In this document: positions 51,986-60,433 of the stretch, in pieces
Layout of the letters: each line of letters opens with the position of its first letter
Position numbering within the stretch: the first letter of the stretch is position 1
Source of the DNA: Luteibacter sp. Sphag1AF
Lineage (GTDB): Bacteria > Pseudomonadota > Gammaproteobacteria > Xanthomonadales > Rhodanobacteraceae
Length of the DNA stretch: 64,000 nucleotides
Reading direction: 5' to 3'
NCBI RefSeq assembly: GCF_014192715.1
Contig: NZ_JACHYH010000001.1
Coordinates: forward strand, 1,054,001 to 1,118,000
Made by a program: the position numbers and the translations under genes
The notes under the pieces: model-generated
What the model saw: only the letters and a program-made list of their open reading frames with translations
What the model was told of the DNA's origin: nothing
Databases searched by the model: none

Positions 51986-52561
51986 ATGTTCAAGCCAATT
52001 CAAATACCACCACGCATGTATCGCGTGCATCTTATGGACAGGGTCATGTCACGGGGCCTGAAAGGTGCGTGCCTGGGTGCCACGGCGCACTGGCTCATGG
52101 ACCTGATGTGCGGCAAGACAGACACCTTCGAACTTGTCACCGCCTTACGCGCCATCCACTACCAGGCGTACTACGAAAACATCGCCCCGCCATCGAAGGG
52201 CATTCGCAGCGTCTACCGCGCCGTGCAGCACTTCCTCATGCCCTATGGCTGCACAACAACGTTTGAAACAGCGGTACCGGCCATGGATGCCGCGCTTTAC
52301 ATGCCCGGCAACACAGGCGCTCTTCTGGGGTTCGCCAACAGCAAATCCAGCCATTCGGTTGCGCTGATGCGAACGAGCAGCGGTCGTCGCTTCCTCTACT
52401 GCATCAACGTAGGTGTGCACGAATGGGTCTGCTCACCCGCCAACTCGGTGCGGGACCTGATGCGCGAGTACAACGAGCTTTCCCGGCAGGAATTCCGCAC
52501 CGTCACGGAGGGCATCATCTGCACGACGCGCAACACCCTCCCCATCAACGGCATCGCCTGA
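51986..52561 (+). CDS. Unrecognised protein with Cys/His/Asn pattern, paralogue A
   Basis: 191 residues from ATG 51986; an earlier ATG at 51968 is in frame, but GGAG is 7 bases before 51986 and the paralogue starts in the same way (MFKP/MFRP). C29 in GACLGATAHW, H123 in SSHSVALM and N141 in FLYCINVGVHEW are spaced as in papain-like enzymes (YopT/C58 order: Cys, His, Asp/Asn). No signal peptide or membrane helix. Only the catalytic-like positions and a few blocks are shared with B. Function unknown; a peptidase, transglutaminase-like or inactive relative are all possible. Confidence 0.7.
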   Translation: MFKPIQIPPRMYRVHLMDRVMSRGLKGACLGATAHWLMDLMCGKTDTFELVTALRAIHYQAYYENIAPPSKGIRSVYRAVQHFLMPYGCTTTFETAVPAMDAALYMPGNTGALLGFANSKSSHSVALMRTSSGRRFLYCINVGVHEWVCSPANSVRDLMREYNELSRQEFRTVTEGIICTTRNTLPINGIA

Positions 52562-52562
52562 C

Positions 52563-53144
52563 ATGTTCCGTCCTGTCGTGGAAAACAACGATGCGCACCA
52601 GCACATCACTGCGCTGATGAAAATGGTGCATCACGTGGAGAGGGGGATGTGCATGGGTGGCGCAGTGCATTGGGTGACCGACATCATGTCCGGCGCCGTG
52701 CGGCATCTGGATGTGGTGGCAGCGCGTCGCGCCGCGGTGTATCAGCGGCACTACGACCGCGTGTGGACGTTCGACGTCAATCCGTGGAAGTACGGCGCGT
52801 CGGTGGTGGAGTGGAGTCTTCGCTCATCCCACTGCTTCACCACGTATGAAGAACCCCCGAAACATCTCGCCCGCGCGCTGCGCTCACCACACAACGTGGC
52901 GACGATCCTGATTCTTCAGTTTGAACAAAGATGCCATGCCATTGCCCTGCTCAAACTCCGCAGCGGCCGCATGTTTCTGTATTGCGTGAACAACGGCGTG
53001 CACGAATGGATGGGCTCCCGTCATGCGTCGCCGGACGAAATCCGCGCCACTTACAACGGGCGATTCACGGAGTACTTTGAACGCATCGCCGCTGCCATCG
53101 TCGTCCGCACGCCCCTGAGGCTGCCCATCAACGATCGGTATTGA
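52563..53144 (+). CDS. Unrecognised protein with Cys/His/Asn pattern, paralogue B
   Basis: 193 residues, ATG one base after the stop of A, so the two are coupled. C30 in GMCMGGAVHW, H125 in RCHAIALL and N143 in FLYCVNNGVHEW match A at the same spacing, and both have LPIN near the end. Outside these blocks the pair has diverged strongly. No export signal. The pair could be an old duplication in which both copies keep the proposed active site. No neighbouring partner gene is evident. Confidence 0.7.
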   Translation: MFRPVVENNDAHQHITALMKMVHHVERGMCMGGAVHWVTDIMSGAVRHLDVVAARRAAVYQRHYDRVWTFDVNPWKYGASVVEWSLRSSHCFTTYEEPPKHLARALRSPHNVATILILQFEQRCHAIALLKLRSGRMFLYCVNNGVHEWMGSRHASPDEIRATYNGRFTEYFERIAAAIVVRTPLRLPINDRY

Positions 53145-53147
53145 CGA

Positions 53148-54008
53148 TCAGTGAGTGCGCTTCAACCGAATGAGTGCAGAGATATCGTCATCGCCATAGC
53201 CCTGCGCCTTCAGTTCGGCAAAGTCGGCCAGCGATTTCTCGATGACGCTGCGATCAGTGCCGGCTTCGTCCGCGATGCCACGGACAATGCCCAGATCCTT
53301 GTGCAGCAACGCCAGCTTGAAGCCCACCGAGAACTCGTTGCGCAGCATCGTGGCGCCACGCCTGTCGAGGAACCAGTTGCCCGCAGCGCCAGCGGCCAGC
53401 GTGGGAATCAGGCGATCCGCTTCCAGACCCAGGGCTTCGCCGAGTGCGAGGCCTTCGGTCACCGCCTGCGCAATGCCGGCCACCAGTACCTGATTCACGG
53501 CCTTGGTGGCCTGCCCTGCACCCACCGGGCCCATGTGGGTGATACGCGCACCATAGGCTTCCAGCACCGGCATGGCCCGTTCAAGAACATCGGCGTCGCC
53601 ACCCACCATCACGGAAAGCTTTCCGTTCTTCGCGCCTTCCACACCGCCGGAGACCGGCGCATCGAGGAAGTGGGCGCCGACTTCCGCGAGACGCCGCGCC
53701 ACGCGCTTTGCCGTAGCAGGCGCCACCGTCGAGTGATCAATCACGATGGCGCCCTTCCTCAACGAGGGCGCCAGCGCATCCACCACACCGATCACATCGG
53801 CGTCCGCACTCACGCAAAGTGCAATCACGTCACACGATGCGGCAATGCCTGCCGCATCGGGCGCAGCCACCTGCCATTGCGCGGCGAGGTCATCGGCTTT
53901 GGACTGCGTCCGGTTGCCAACGGCGGCCAGCAGGCCCTTATCGTTCAGATGGCCAGCCATGTGCGCACCCATGGCGCCCAGGCCGATAAAGGCTGCTTTG
54001 ATGGTCAT
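53148..54008 (-). CDS. 3-hydroxyisobutyrate dehydrogenase-family oxidoreductase
   Basis: 286 residues. NAD(P)-binding IGLGAMGAHMAGHL at 8-21, DAPVSGGVEGAKNGKLSVMVGG (substrate loop), and catalytic Lys in AGQATKAVNQV near residue 170. These are the marks of beta-hydroxyacid dehydrogenases (3-hydroxyisobutyrate, tartronate semialdehyde, glyoxylate reductases); the substrate cannot be fixed. Same strand as speA, 14 bp downstream of it, so possibly co-transcribed. Confidence 0.9.
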   Translation of the reverse strand: MTIKAAFIGLGAMGAHMAGHLNDKGLLAAVGNRTQSKADDLAAQWQVAAPDAAGIAASCDVIALCVSADADVIGVVDALAPSLRKGAIVIDHSTVAPATAKRVARRLAEVGAHFLDAPVSGGVEGAKNGKLSVMVGGDADVLERAMPVLEAYGARITHMGPVGAGQATKAVNQVLVAGIAQAVTEGLALGEALGLEADRLIPTLAAGAAGNWFLDRRGATMLRNEFSVGFKLALLHKDLGIVRGIADEAGTDRSVIEKSLADFAELKAQGYGDDDISALIRLKRTH

Positions 54009-54022
54009 GTACTTGTCCGCGG

Positions 54023-55912
54023 TCAGGGGCCGGTATGTTCGGCGAGGTAGGTGTAACCCGTAAGCCCGGCGTCCAGTGCAGCGTACAGCTGCTCGCCTTC
54101 CGTGCCCCCAATGCCAGCGGCGGCGAGGCGGTCGGCGTACGACTGGCGAAGTGCCTTCAGGTCGTAACCCACGTAGTCCAGCATCAGGTCGGTCGTGTCA
54201 CCGCGACGGATATGGGCAAACTCATAGCCCTCGTCAGTCGCACGCACGTTCACCGCATCCGTGTCGCCGAACAGGTTGTGAATGTCGCCCAGTGTTTCCT
54301 GATAGGCGCCCACCATGAAGATGCCAAGGCGATACGACTCGTTGGCGCGCAGCTCATGCAACGGCAGGCTCACGTCCACGCCCTCGGCGTCCACGTAGTG
54401 GTCGATACGGCCGTCCGAATCGCAGGTCAGGTCGGCGATGACACCGCGACGCGTGGGTTCTTCGTTCAGGCGGTTGATCGGCGCAATCGGGAAGATCTGG
54501 TCGATGGCCCAGATGTCCGGCACCGACTCAAAGACCGAGAAGTTCACGAAGTACTTGTCGACCAGCTTCTCGTCCAGATCATCCAGTGCCTGGCGATGCG
54601 CACGCTCCGCCGGCAGCAGGCGCGGACGCACCGCATTGGCGATGGCATAGAACAGGTCGTCCAGGCGCGCGCGGTCTTCCAGATCCAGTTGGCCCAGCGC
54701 ATACAGCGCCTGACCTTCGGCAAAGTGATGTTGCGCTTCGTGGAACAGCTCCAGCGGCGGACGCGAGTCCAGTTCCGCGTGGGTTTCGCGCAGGTGGCGA
54801 AGCACGGTGGGCTCGCCATCGCGTTCCGGCGGAATGGCGCCCGCGGGCACGGCTTCCACTTCGCTGACGTTGACCACCATCACGGCGTGATGCGCGGTCA
54901 TGGCGCGGCCGGACTCGGTGAAGATCACCGGTGCGGGCATGCCGTACTCGGCCACCGCCTCAGCCAGCGGCTGAACGATGCTGGCAGCGTACTGGCCGAG
55001 GCTGTAATTGATGGAGTTGTAGCTGCGCGAACGGGTGCCTTCGTAATCCACTCCCAGGCCGCCGCCCACGTCCACCACTTCAATACCGACGCCGAGGCGG
55101 TGCAGTTCAACGAAGTAGCGCACGGCTTCGCGCATGCCTGCGGCGATGTCGCGCACGTTGGAAATCTGCGAACCCATGTGGAAGTGCTGTAGCTTCAGCG
55201 TGTGCTTGAGGCCGGCGGCATCCAGGCGGGAAATCAGTTCCAGCACCTGACCGGGGCTGAGGCCGAACTTGCCCTTGTCCCCGCCCGTGTTCTGCCACTT
55301 GCCGGCACCGATGGAAGCCAGACGCACGCGCACGCCGAGCAGCGGCTCGACGTTGAGCGCCTTGGCCTCGGCAAACACATGATCCAGCTCCGAAAGCTTC
55401 TCGATCACGATGTGCACGCGCAGGCCCAGCTTCAGGCCGATCAGGGCCAGACGCACGTATTCGCGGTCCTTGTAGCCGTTGCACACCACCATGCTGCCCG
55501 GGCGGGCATGCGCCAGCACCGCCATCAGCTCCGGCTTGGAGCCGGCTTCAAGACCGAATCCCTGCTCGCCGGCAGCCACCAGCTCGCTGACGACGCCGCG
55601 CTGCTGATTCACCTTGATCGGGTAGATGGCCGTGTAGCTGCCGGCGTACTCGATATCGTCGATCGCCTTGGCAAACGCCTGCTGCAGGCGGGCCAGCCGG
55701 TCGGCCAGGATGTCAGGGAACCGCACAAGCAGCGGAAGGCGCAAACCCTGGGCCTTCGCCTCGTTCACGATGTCCGAGAGATCCAGTGACGGACCCTCTT
55801 CGCCGCGCGGGCGCATCAGAAGATTGCCATTGGCGGCAACGTCTACGTAGCCGTTGCTCCAGTGGGGAATCGCGTAGGTCTGTCGCGCGCGTTCGATGTT
55901 CCAGGTCGCCAT
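54023..55912 (-). CDS. speA: Biosynthetic arginine decarboxylase SpeA
   Basis: 629 residues from ATG 55912; the in-frame extension upstream is not supported. PLP lysine K100 lies in AIYPIKVNQQ, with EAGSKPELMAVL and DVGGGLGVDYEGTRS blocks. It makes agmatine from arginine, the first step toward putrescine. speE is divergent. Usual length for the family. Confidence 0.97.
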   Translation of the reverse strand: MATWNIERARQTYAIPHWSNGYVDVAANGNLLMRPRGEEGPSLDLSDIVNEAKAQGLRLPLLVRFPDILADRLARLQQAFAKAIDDIEYAGSYTAIYPIKVNQQRGVVSELVAAGEQGFGLEAGSKPELMAVLAHARPGSMVVCNGYKDREYVRLALIGLKLGLRVHIVIEKLSELDHVFAEAKALNVEPLLGVRVRLASIGAGKWQNTGGDKGKFGLSPGQVLELISRLDAAGLKHTLKLQHFHMGSQISNVRDIAAGMREAVRYFVELHRLGVGIEVVDVGGGLGVDYEGTRSRSYNSINYSLGQYAASIVQPLAEAVAEYGMPAPVIFTESGRAMTAHHAVMVVNVSEVEAVPAGAIPPERDGEPTVLRHLRETHAELDSRPPLELFHEAQHHFAEGQALYALGQLDLEDRARLDDLFYAIANAVRPRLLPAERAHRQALDDLDEKLVDKYFVNFSVFESVPDIWAIDQIFPIAPINRLNEEPTRRGVIADLTCDSDGRIDHYVDAEGVDVSLPLHELRANESYRLGIFMVGAYQETLGDIHNLFGDTDAVNVRATDEGYEFAHIRRGDTTDLMLDYVGYDLKALRQSYADRLAAAGIGGTEGEQLYAALDAGLTGYTYLAEHTGP

Positions 55913-56217
55913 AAGCGTCCGATCTCCTTGCAAAATGGTCGTGCCCCCTGGGGGCCAGAAGCAGTCGCAGCGGCGAACCTTGACCTGAAGCGTGTCTGGC
56001 GGCCGGGAGCCTCGCACGCCGCGGGGCCAACCAGACAGGGCCCGTCGGCGCCGGAGCGCCTGACAGACCGCCTATTGTAATAGCCGATGATGACGGGTGC
56101 GTAGCACCCCGTACGGGTAGCCGCTCAAAGAACAGGTATCGCCGGGAACGGCGTACGCGCCCGATAGCCGGTACAATCAGACAATTCCGTCCCTACACGA
56201 TCCCCAGGAACAGCGTC
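55913..56217. other. Intergenic region between divergent speA and speE
   Basis: 305 bp without a gene. TACAAT is at 56172-56177 on the plus strand (speE side) and, on the minus strand, at 56079-56074 (speA side); neither has a clear -35. No riboswitch or operator pattern is recognised, though the middle (56000-56060) is rich in GC with short inverted repeats. Confidence 0.6.
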
Positions 56218-57069
56218 ATGTCGCAGCTCAGCTGGTTCACCGAAGCCTTTCAGGCCTCCGGCTCCTCCATTGGTTTCCGCGTCGAGCGCCTGCTGCATGC
56301 TGAAAAAACGCCGTTCCAGACGATTGAGATCTACCAGACGACCGATTGGGGCAACCTGATGGTCATCGACGGCTGCGTGATGCTGACCGGCCGGGACAAC
56401 TTCCTGTACCACGAAATGATGACCCACCCGGCGCTGTTCACCCACGCCCGCGCCAAGCGCGTCGTCATCATCGGTGGCGGCGACTGCGGCACGCTGCGTG
56501 AAGTGCTCAAGCACGAGGAAGTGGAATCGGCCGTGCAGGTCGAGATTGACGAGCGCGTGACCCGCCTCGCCGAGCAGTACTTCCCGGAACTGTGCGACTC
56601 CAACAACGACCCGCGCGCCGAGCTGCTGTTCATCGACGGCATCAAGTACATGGCGGACGCCGAGCCGGAATCGCTCGACCTGATCATCGTGGACTCCACC
56701 GACCCGGTCGGTCCTGCCGAAGGCCTGTTCAACGCCGCGTTCTACGCCAGCTGCTACAAGGCCCTGCGCCACGGCGGCATCCTCGTGCAGCAGTCCGAAT
56801 CACCGCTGGCCCACGTCGAACTGATCAAGGCGATGCGTTCGGCCATGCGCACCTCGGGATTCCAGGCGGTGAAAACCCTGCCTTTCCCGCAGCCGTGCTA
56901 CCCCACCGGCTGGTGGAGCTGCACCATGGCACGCAAGGGTGGCGACCTGTCCGGCTTCCGCGAGCGCGGTGCCCTCAGCAAGAACTTCCCGACCCGCTAC
57001 TACAACGCCGACATCCACAAGGGCGCGCTTGCGCAGCCTGAGTTCATGCGCGAAGCGCTGGGCGAATAA
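56218..57069 (+). CDS. speE: Spermidine synthase SpeE
   Basis: 283 residues. Motifs DWGNLMVIDG, the SAM-type GGGDCGTLREVLKHE and VDSTDPVGPAEGLF. It joins putrescine and decarboxylated SAM into spermidine. speD is not in the window. Divergent from speA, so polyamine genes are grouped here. Terminator follows. Confidence 0.97.
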   Translation: MSQLSWFTEAFQASGSSIGFRVERLLHAEKTPFQTIEIYQTTDWGNLMVIDGCVMLTGRDNFLYHEMMTHPALFTHARAKRVVIIGGGDCGTLREVLKHEEVESAVQVEIDERVTRLAEQYFPELCDSNNDPRAELLFIDGIKYMADAEPESLDLIIVDSTDPVGPAEGLFNAAFYASCYKALRHGGILVQQSESPLAHVELIKAMRSAMRTSGFQAVKTLPFPQPCYPTGWWSCTMARKGGDLSGFRERGALSKNFPTRYYNADIHKGALAQPEFMREALGE

Positions 57070-57084
57070 GCCCCCGCGCAGCAG

Positions 57085-57112
57085 AAAAACCGCCCCGCAT
57101 GGGGCGGTTTTT
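57085..57112 (+). terminator. Intrinsic terminator of speE, likely bidirectional
   Basis: Stem AAAACCGCCCC with GGGGCGGTTTT (57086-57096 and 57101-57111), loop GCAT, with a T run on the plus strand and an A run before it, so it could also end transcripts from the small gene opposite. Confidence 0.92.
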
Positions 57113-57162
57113 CCATGGAAACCCGCATGTGCGCCATCCCTTCGCGGCGGCGCAACGGCCGA

Positions 57163-57360
57163 TCAGAACATCTTGGCCCGTACCCTGGGCAGCACGACCA
57201 GAATCAGCGTAGCGATTGGCCCGAGCAAAGCTGACAGCAGAAACCACACCAGCCCGCTACGATTCTTGCCCTGTGCCAGGCCCGCGTTGACCAACATCAA
57301 CGTGCCCCAGCCAGCAAGCCAGCCACCCCGGTCGCTGGCGATCAGCGCTAATTGTTCCAT
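57163..57360 (-). CDS. Small inner-membrane protein, unknown function
   Basis: 65 residues from ATG 57360 with AGGAG at a good distance. Two hydrophobic segments (GGWLAGWGTLMLVNAGLA, GLVWFLLSALLGPIATLIL) and a positive end (RVRAKMF). An anti-sense transcript to a larger open frame, which is ignored. No known family. Lies between speE and a secreted-protein gene and is too short for confident assignment. Confidence 0.6.
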   Translation of the reverse strand: MEQLALIASDRGGWLAGWGTLMLVNAGLAQGKNRSGLVWFLLSALLGPIATLILVVLPRVRAKMF

Positions 57361-57533
57361 CGTGTTCTCCTGTTCTGTCGCAGGATTGATATGAGCGCGG
57401 GGTCGGCCAAGGCTGCACGTCCCCCGACGTGAACGCCGATAGTAGCAAGACGTTACGACATCGCACGGTTCGTCACCCACGTTCCGTTCATGCGATAGCC
57501 GTATCCTTACCCTTTTGTGACGGAGATGGCCCC

Positions 57534-58556
57534 ATGCGCGGATGGCGCGTTGCAACTCTGGCCCTGATGGCCGCGTTATCGCTTCCCGTATTTGCCGCAA
57601 CGCCCAAGGCGGCGCCGGCAACCTCCAAGGCTCCGGCCAAAGACCAGACCAAGGCGCTGCTGCAGTTCCAGCGCGATCTTGCGTCGGTCATTGCCCTGCG
57701 CACGGATGCGGAGCCCCTGCTGGCCGCAGCACTGCTGGCCCGCCCTCTGACCGGCACTCCGGAAGTACTCAGCTACCACGCCCTGCTTGAGCGTGCCTCG
57801 CGCAACGAGGACGCCGGCCCGGCCGTCACCTGGGCGCAGCTGGCCGATTGCAGCAACAAGAGCGGTGACTGCCCCAATACCGACGCCCTGGCCAAGCTGG
57901 AGCAGCAGGCCCCGGACAACGCCGCCGTGTGGCTTCTGAAGCTTGCCGTTGACGACCACGCGGGCAACAAGGACAGCGTCCGCGCTGACCTGACCCGCGC
58001 GGCCAGCGCCAAACTCTACGATGACTACATGGGCAACAGCCTGAAAGCGCTCGCCAATTCGGTGAGTCAGCTGCCCCCACCTGCGGACACCTTCAGCCCG
58101 TTGCAGGGCGCGGGCGCCGCTGGCGTACAGATGGTGCTGGTGTACGGCCTGGGCGCCGCTCAGCCCATGCCCGGCTTCCAGGTCACCGCGCGCTTCTGTG
58201 AAGACAACAAGTCCGACGACGGCGTTACGGCCGACTGCCTGAAGCTGGCCAAGGTACTGGAATGGGGCAGCAGCCCGCTCGGCCGCTCGCTGGGCCTGCA
58301 TTTGCGTGAAACGCTGTCCACCGACGCCGCTCAGCAGCAGGGCGCCAGAGTCGCTCGCCAGAACCTCGTGTGGCAGATGCAGCGCTTTGCCCAGCTCACC
58401 ATGCAGGGCCAGGGCGACAAGGTCACCGCACAGAAGCTCCTGGCGCTCGCCCGTACGGGTGGCACCGAAATGAGCGTGGTCCTTTCCGCTCTTCGCGCGT
58501 ACGGCATCCCTGCCGAAGCGCCTGCTGGCTGGGAACCGGCCAAAGCAGAAAGCTGA
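57534..58556 (+). CDS. Secreted protein of unknown function
   Basis: 340 residues from ATG 57534 with GGAGATGG upstream; the longer frame is not favoured. Signal peptide VATLALMAALSLPVFA. The mature part is helical (for example ALLQFQRDLASVIALRTDAE and AVWLLKLAVDDHAGNKDSV), with cysteines in two pairs (LADCSNKSGDCPN, RFCEDNKSDDGVTADC). TPR/Sel1-like helical repeats are possible, but no motif is clear. It stands alone before parA. Confidence 0.75.
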   Translation: MRGWRVATLALMAALSLPVFAATPKAAPATSKAPAKDQTKALLQFQRDLASVIALRTDAEPLLAAALLARPLTGTPEVLSYHALLERASRNEDAGPAVTWAQLADCSNKSGDCPNTDALAKLEQQAPDNAAVWLLKLAVDDHAGNKDSVRADLTRAASAKLYDDYMGNSLKALANSVSQLPPPADTFSPLQGAGAAGVQMVLVYGLGAAQPMPGFQVTARFCEDNKSDDGVTADCLKLAKVLEWGSSPLGRSLGLHLRETLSTDAAQQQGARVARQNLVWQMQRFAQLTMQGQGDKVTAQKLLALARTGGTEMSVVLSALRAYGIPAEAPAGWEPAKAES

Positions 58557-58662
58557 TCGCCTGGCGACGCTGCGGCCATAACGCCGCAGCGTCGTTTCCA
58601 CCTCGCCATCGGCCGCACGGGTGGGTTAGCCTTGGACCATCGTTCGGGGAAGGTGACAGCCG

Positions 58663-59295
58663 ATGCTCACGACGGTGGTAGCAAGCAGCAAGGGTGGTTG
58701 TGGCAAGTCCACACTGGTGACCCAGATGGCCTCCTATTGGTCCCAGGCTGGCAAACGCACCGCCATCGTGGATGCCGACAGGCAGCAGTCCAGCCTGCGC
58801 TGGGCCGGAAGACGCCCTGAGAACAGCCCATCCGTGGCCGCCGTCGAAGGCAGCCGCAAAGCGTTCGACCGCGTGCCCGACAACACCGAACGCGTCATCG
58901 TCGATACGCCTGCCGGCGTCACCGAGCGCGATCTGGAACCTTACCTCGACAAAGCCGACGTCCTGTTGGTGCCCGTGCTGCCATCCGGCTTCGATCTGGA
59001 GGCCACACTCGACTTCCTCCACATGCTGCGCGGCATCGGCCGCATCAAGCGCGGGAAGCTGCCCGTCGGGCTGGTAGGCAACCGCCTGAAGCCCTGGACG
59101 AACGCCAGCCAGAATTCCCTGACAGAGCTTGCGGAGCGCGCCCCCTTCCCTGTGGTTGCGGAACTACGCGATTCTCAGGCGTACGTCTTGCTCACAGGGC
59201 TCGGTAAAGGCATCTTCGACTATCACTCCGAACAGGTGCGCGGACATCAGGAGGACTGGGCCAAACTGCTGCGCTGGATAAAGCGTCATGGTTGA
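58663..59295 (+). CDS. Orphan ParA-family ATPase
   Basis: 210 residues. Deviant Walker A KGGCGKST at 10-17, with the signature lysine K10; DADRQQS (Walker A' region) and VIVDTPAG (Walker B). Short form without an N-terminal HTH, of the type that positions single cargos such as chemoreceptor arrays, carboxysomes or plasmids. No ParB or cargo gene is adjacent. GGGGAAGGTG provides a good ribosome site. sixA follows after 66 bp. Confidence 0.92.
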   Translation: MLTTVVASSKGGCGKSTLVTQMASYWSQAGKRTAIVDADRQQSSLRWAGRRPENSPSVAAVEGSRKAFDRVPDNTERVIVDTPAGVTERDLEPYLDKADVLLVPVLPSGFDLEATLDFLHMLRGIGRIKRGKLPVGLVGNRLKPWTNASQNSLTELAERAPFPVVAELRDSQAYVLLTGLGKGIFDYHSEQVRGHQEDWAKLLRWIKRHG

Positions 59296-59361
59296 GGCCT
59301 ATGCTCCGAACCCGCGCGACACGATTCCGCCGCGCCCGCGCGGCTTGCAGGAGGCAACACC

Positions 59362-59826
59362 ATGCACGAACTCATCCTGTTGCGTCACGCCGAGGCCGAG
59401 CCCCCGGAGGGCAAAGACGACCGCTCGCGAAAACTGACCGAGCACGGCAAGAAAGAAGCCCGCGCAGCCCATGACTGGCTGGTCAAACACCATGTGCAGA
59501 TTGACCGCGTGCTGTGCTCCCCGGCCACACGCACCCGCGAAACCGCCATCCTCGCCCTCCCACACAGCGAGGCCGAACTGGTCGACGATATTTATGACGC
59601 CACCCCCGGCGACCTGATGGCCGTGCTCGACAAGCACCATGGCGTCGGCCGCGTTGTTCTGGTGGGTCACAACCCCGGTATCGAACAACTCGTCGCCCTG
59701 CTGGTGGACGGCCGCTCGGAAGACTACCGAGGCATGCCGCCCGGCGGCCTGGCCCGGCTAACGATCCACAAGAAAGGCTCGATCGAACCCGGCGTCGCCA
59801 CACTGGACGCGTTCTGGTCGCCTTGA
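59362..59826 (+). CDS. sixA: Phosphohistidine phosphatase SixA
   Basis: 154 residues. Histidine phosphatase motif LLRHAEAE (R8, H9) and second catalytic His in VGHNPGIEQL. Size and NPG block agree with SixA, which strips phosphate from phosphohistidine (in E. coli from PtsO, the NPr protein). Its stop overlaps the TTG start of the YceI gene. Confidence 0.92.
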   Translation: MHELILLRHAEAEPPEGKDDRSRKLTEHGKKEARAAHDWLVKHHVQIDRVLCSPATRTRETAILALPHSEAELVDDIYDATPGDLMAVLDKHHGVGRVVLVGHNPGIEQLVALLVDGRSEDYRGMPPGGLARLTIHKKGSIEPGVATLDAFWSP

Positions 59827-60404
59827 AACGGGTCATCCGCCATCTCGTCCCGGCGGTTCTGCTGATGTGGTCGGTGGCGCTATGCGCCGCCGACCTGCGC
59901 ATTGATCCGGACAAGTCACACGCCGAGTTCGGTGTGCGACTGCTCTGGGTAAGTACCGTCTCCGGCGTGTTCGACAACATCCGCGGTGATGTCTCGGTCG
60001 ACCACACGAAAGAAACCGCCATCGTCAACGCCGTCATTGACGCTGAAAGCATTCGCATGGAATCGGCGCGACTGCGCCGCTGGGTTCTGGCGCCCGAATT
60101 CTTCGATGCGGTGCATTACCCGCAAATTCTTTTCGTCTCCGCACCCACGCCACTGGAATCGCTGATCCATGGCGGCACATTGCACGGCAACCTCACCATT
60201 CGCGGCATCACCCACGAAGTGGACTTCCGCCTGATCGCAAGCCCCTGCGACCCGGCGACCATGCGTGAGTGCACCATCCAGGTTCAGGGCATCATCGACC
60301 GCACGCGTTTCGGCATGCAGGGACGCAGGGGCGCGCTGTCCGACCGCGTCAACCTCGGCATGGTGATCGTCGTGACGTTGCCGGTCACGAATCCAACTCC
60401 CTGA
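59823..60404 (+). CDS. YceI-family periplasmic lipid-binding protein
   Basis: 193 residues from TTG 59823, overlapping the sixA stop (TTGA). Signal peptide VPAVLLMWSVALCAA, then the YceI barrel (LRIDPDKSHAEFGVRLLW, HGNLTIRGITHEVDFRL, RTRFGMQG). YceI proteins hold isoprenoid or fatty molecules; some are stress or acid induced. Function here is unknown. The PLD gene follows after 29 bp. Confidence 0.9.
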   Translation: MKRVIRHLVPAVLLMWSVALCAADLRIDPDKSHAEFGVRLLWVSTVSGVFDNIRGDVSVDHTKETAIVNAVIDAESIRMESARLRRWVLAPEFFDAVHYPQILFVSAPTPLESLIHGGTLHGNLTIRGITHEVDFRLIASPCDPATMRECTIQVQGIIDRTRFGMQGRRGALSDRVNLGMVIVVTLPVTNPTP

Positions 60405-60433
60405 TTGCCCTCGCTGTCCCCTATCATGCGGCG

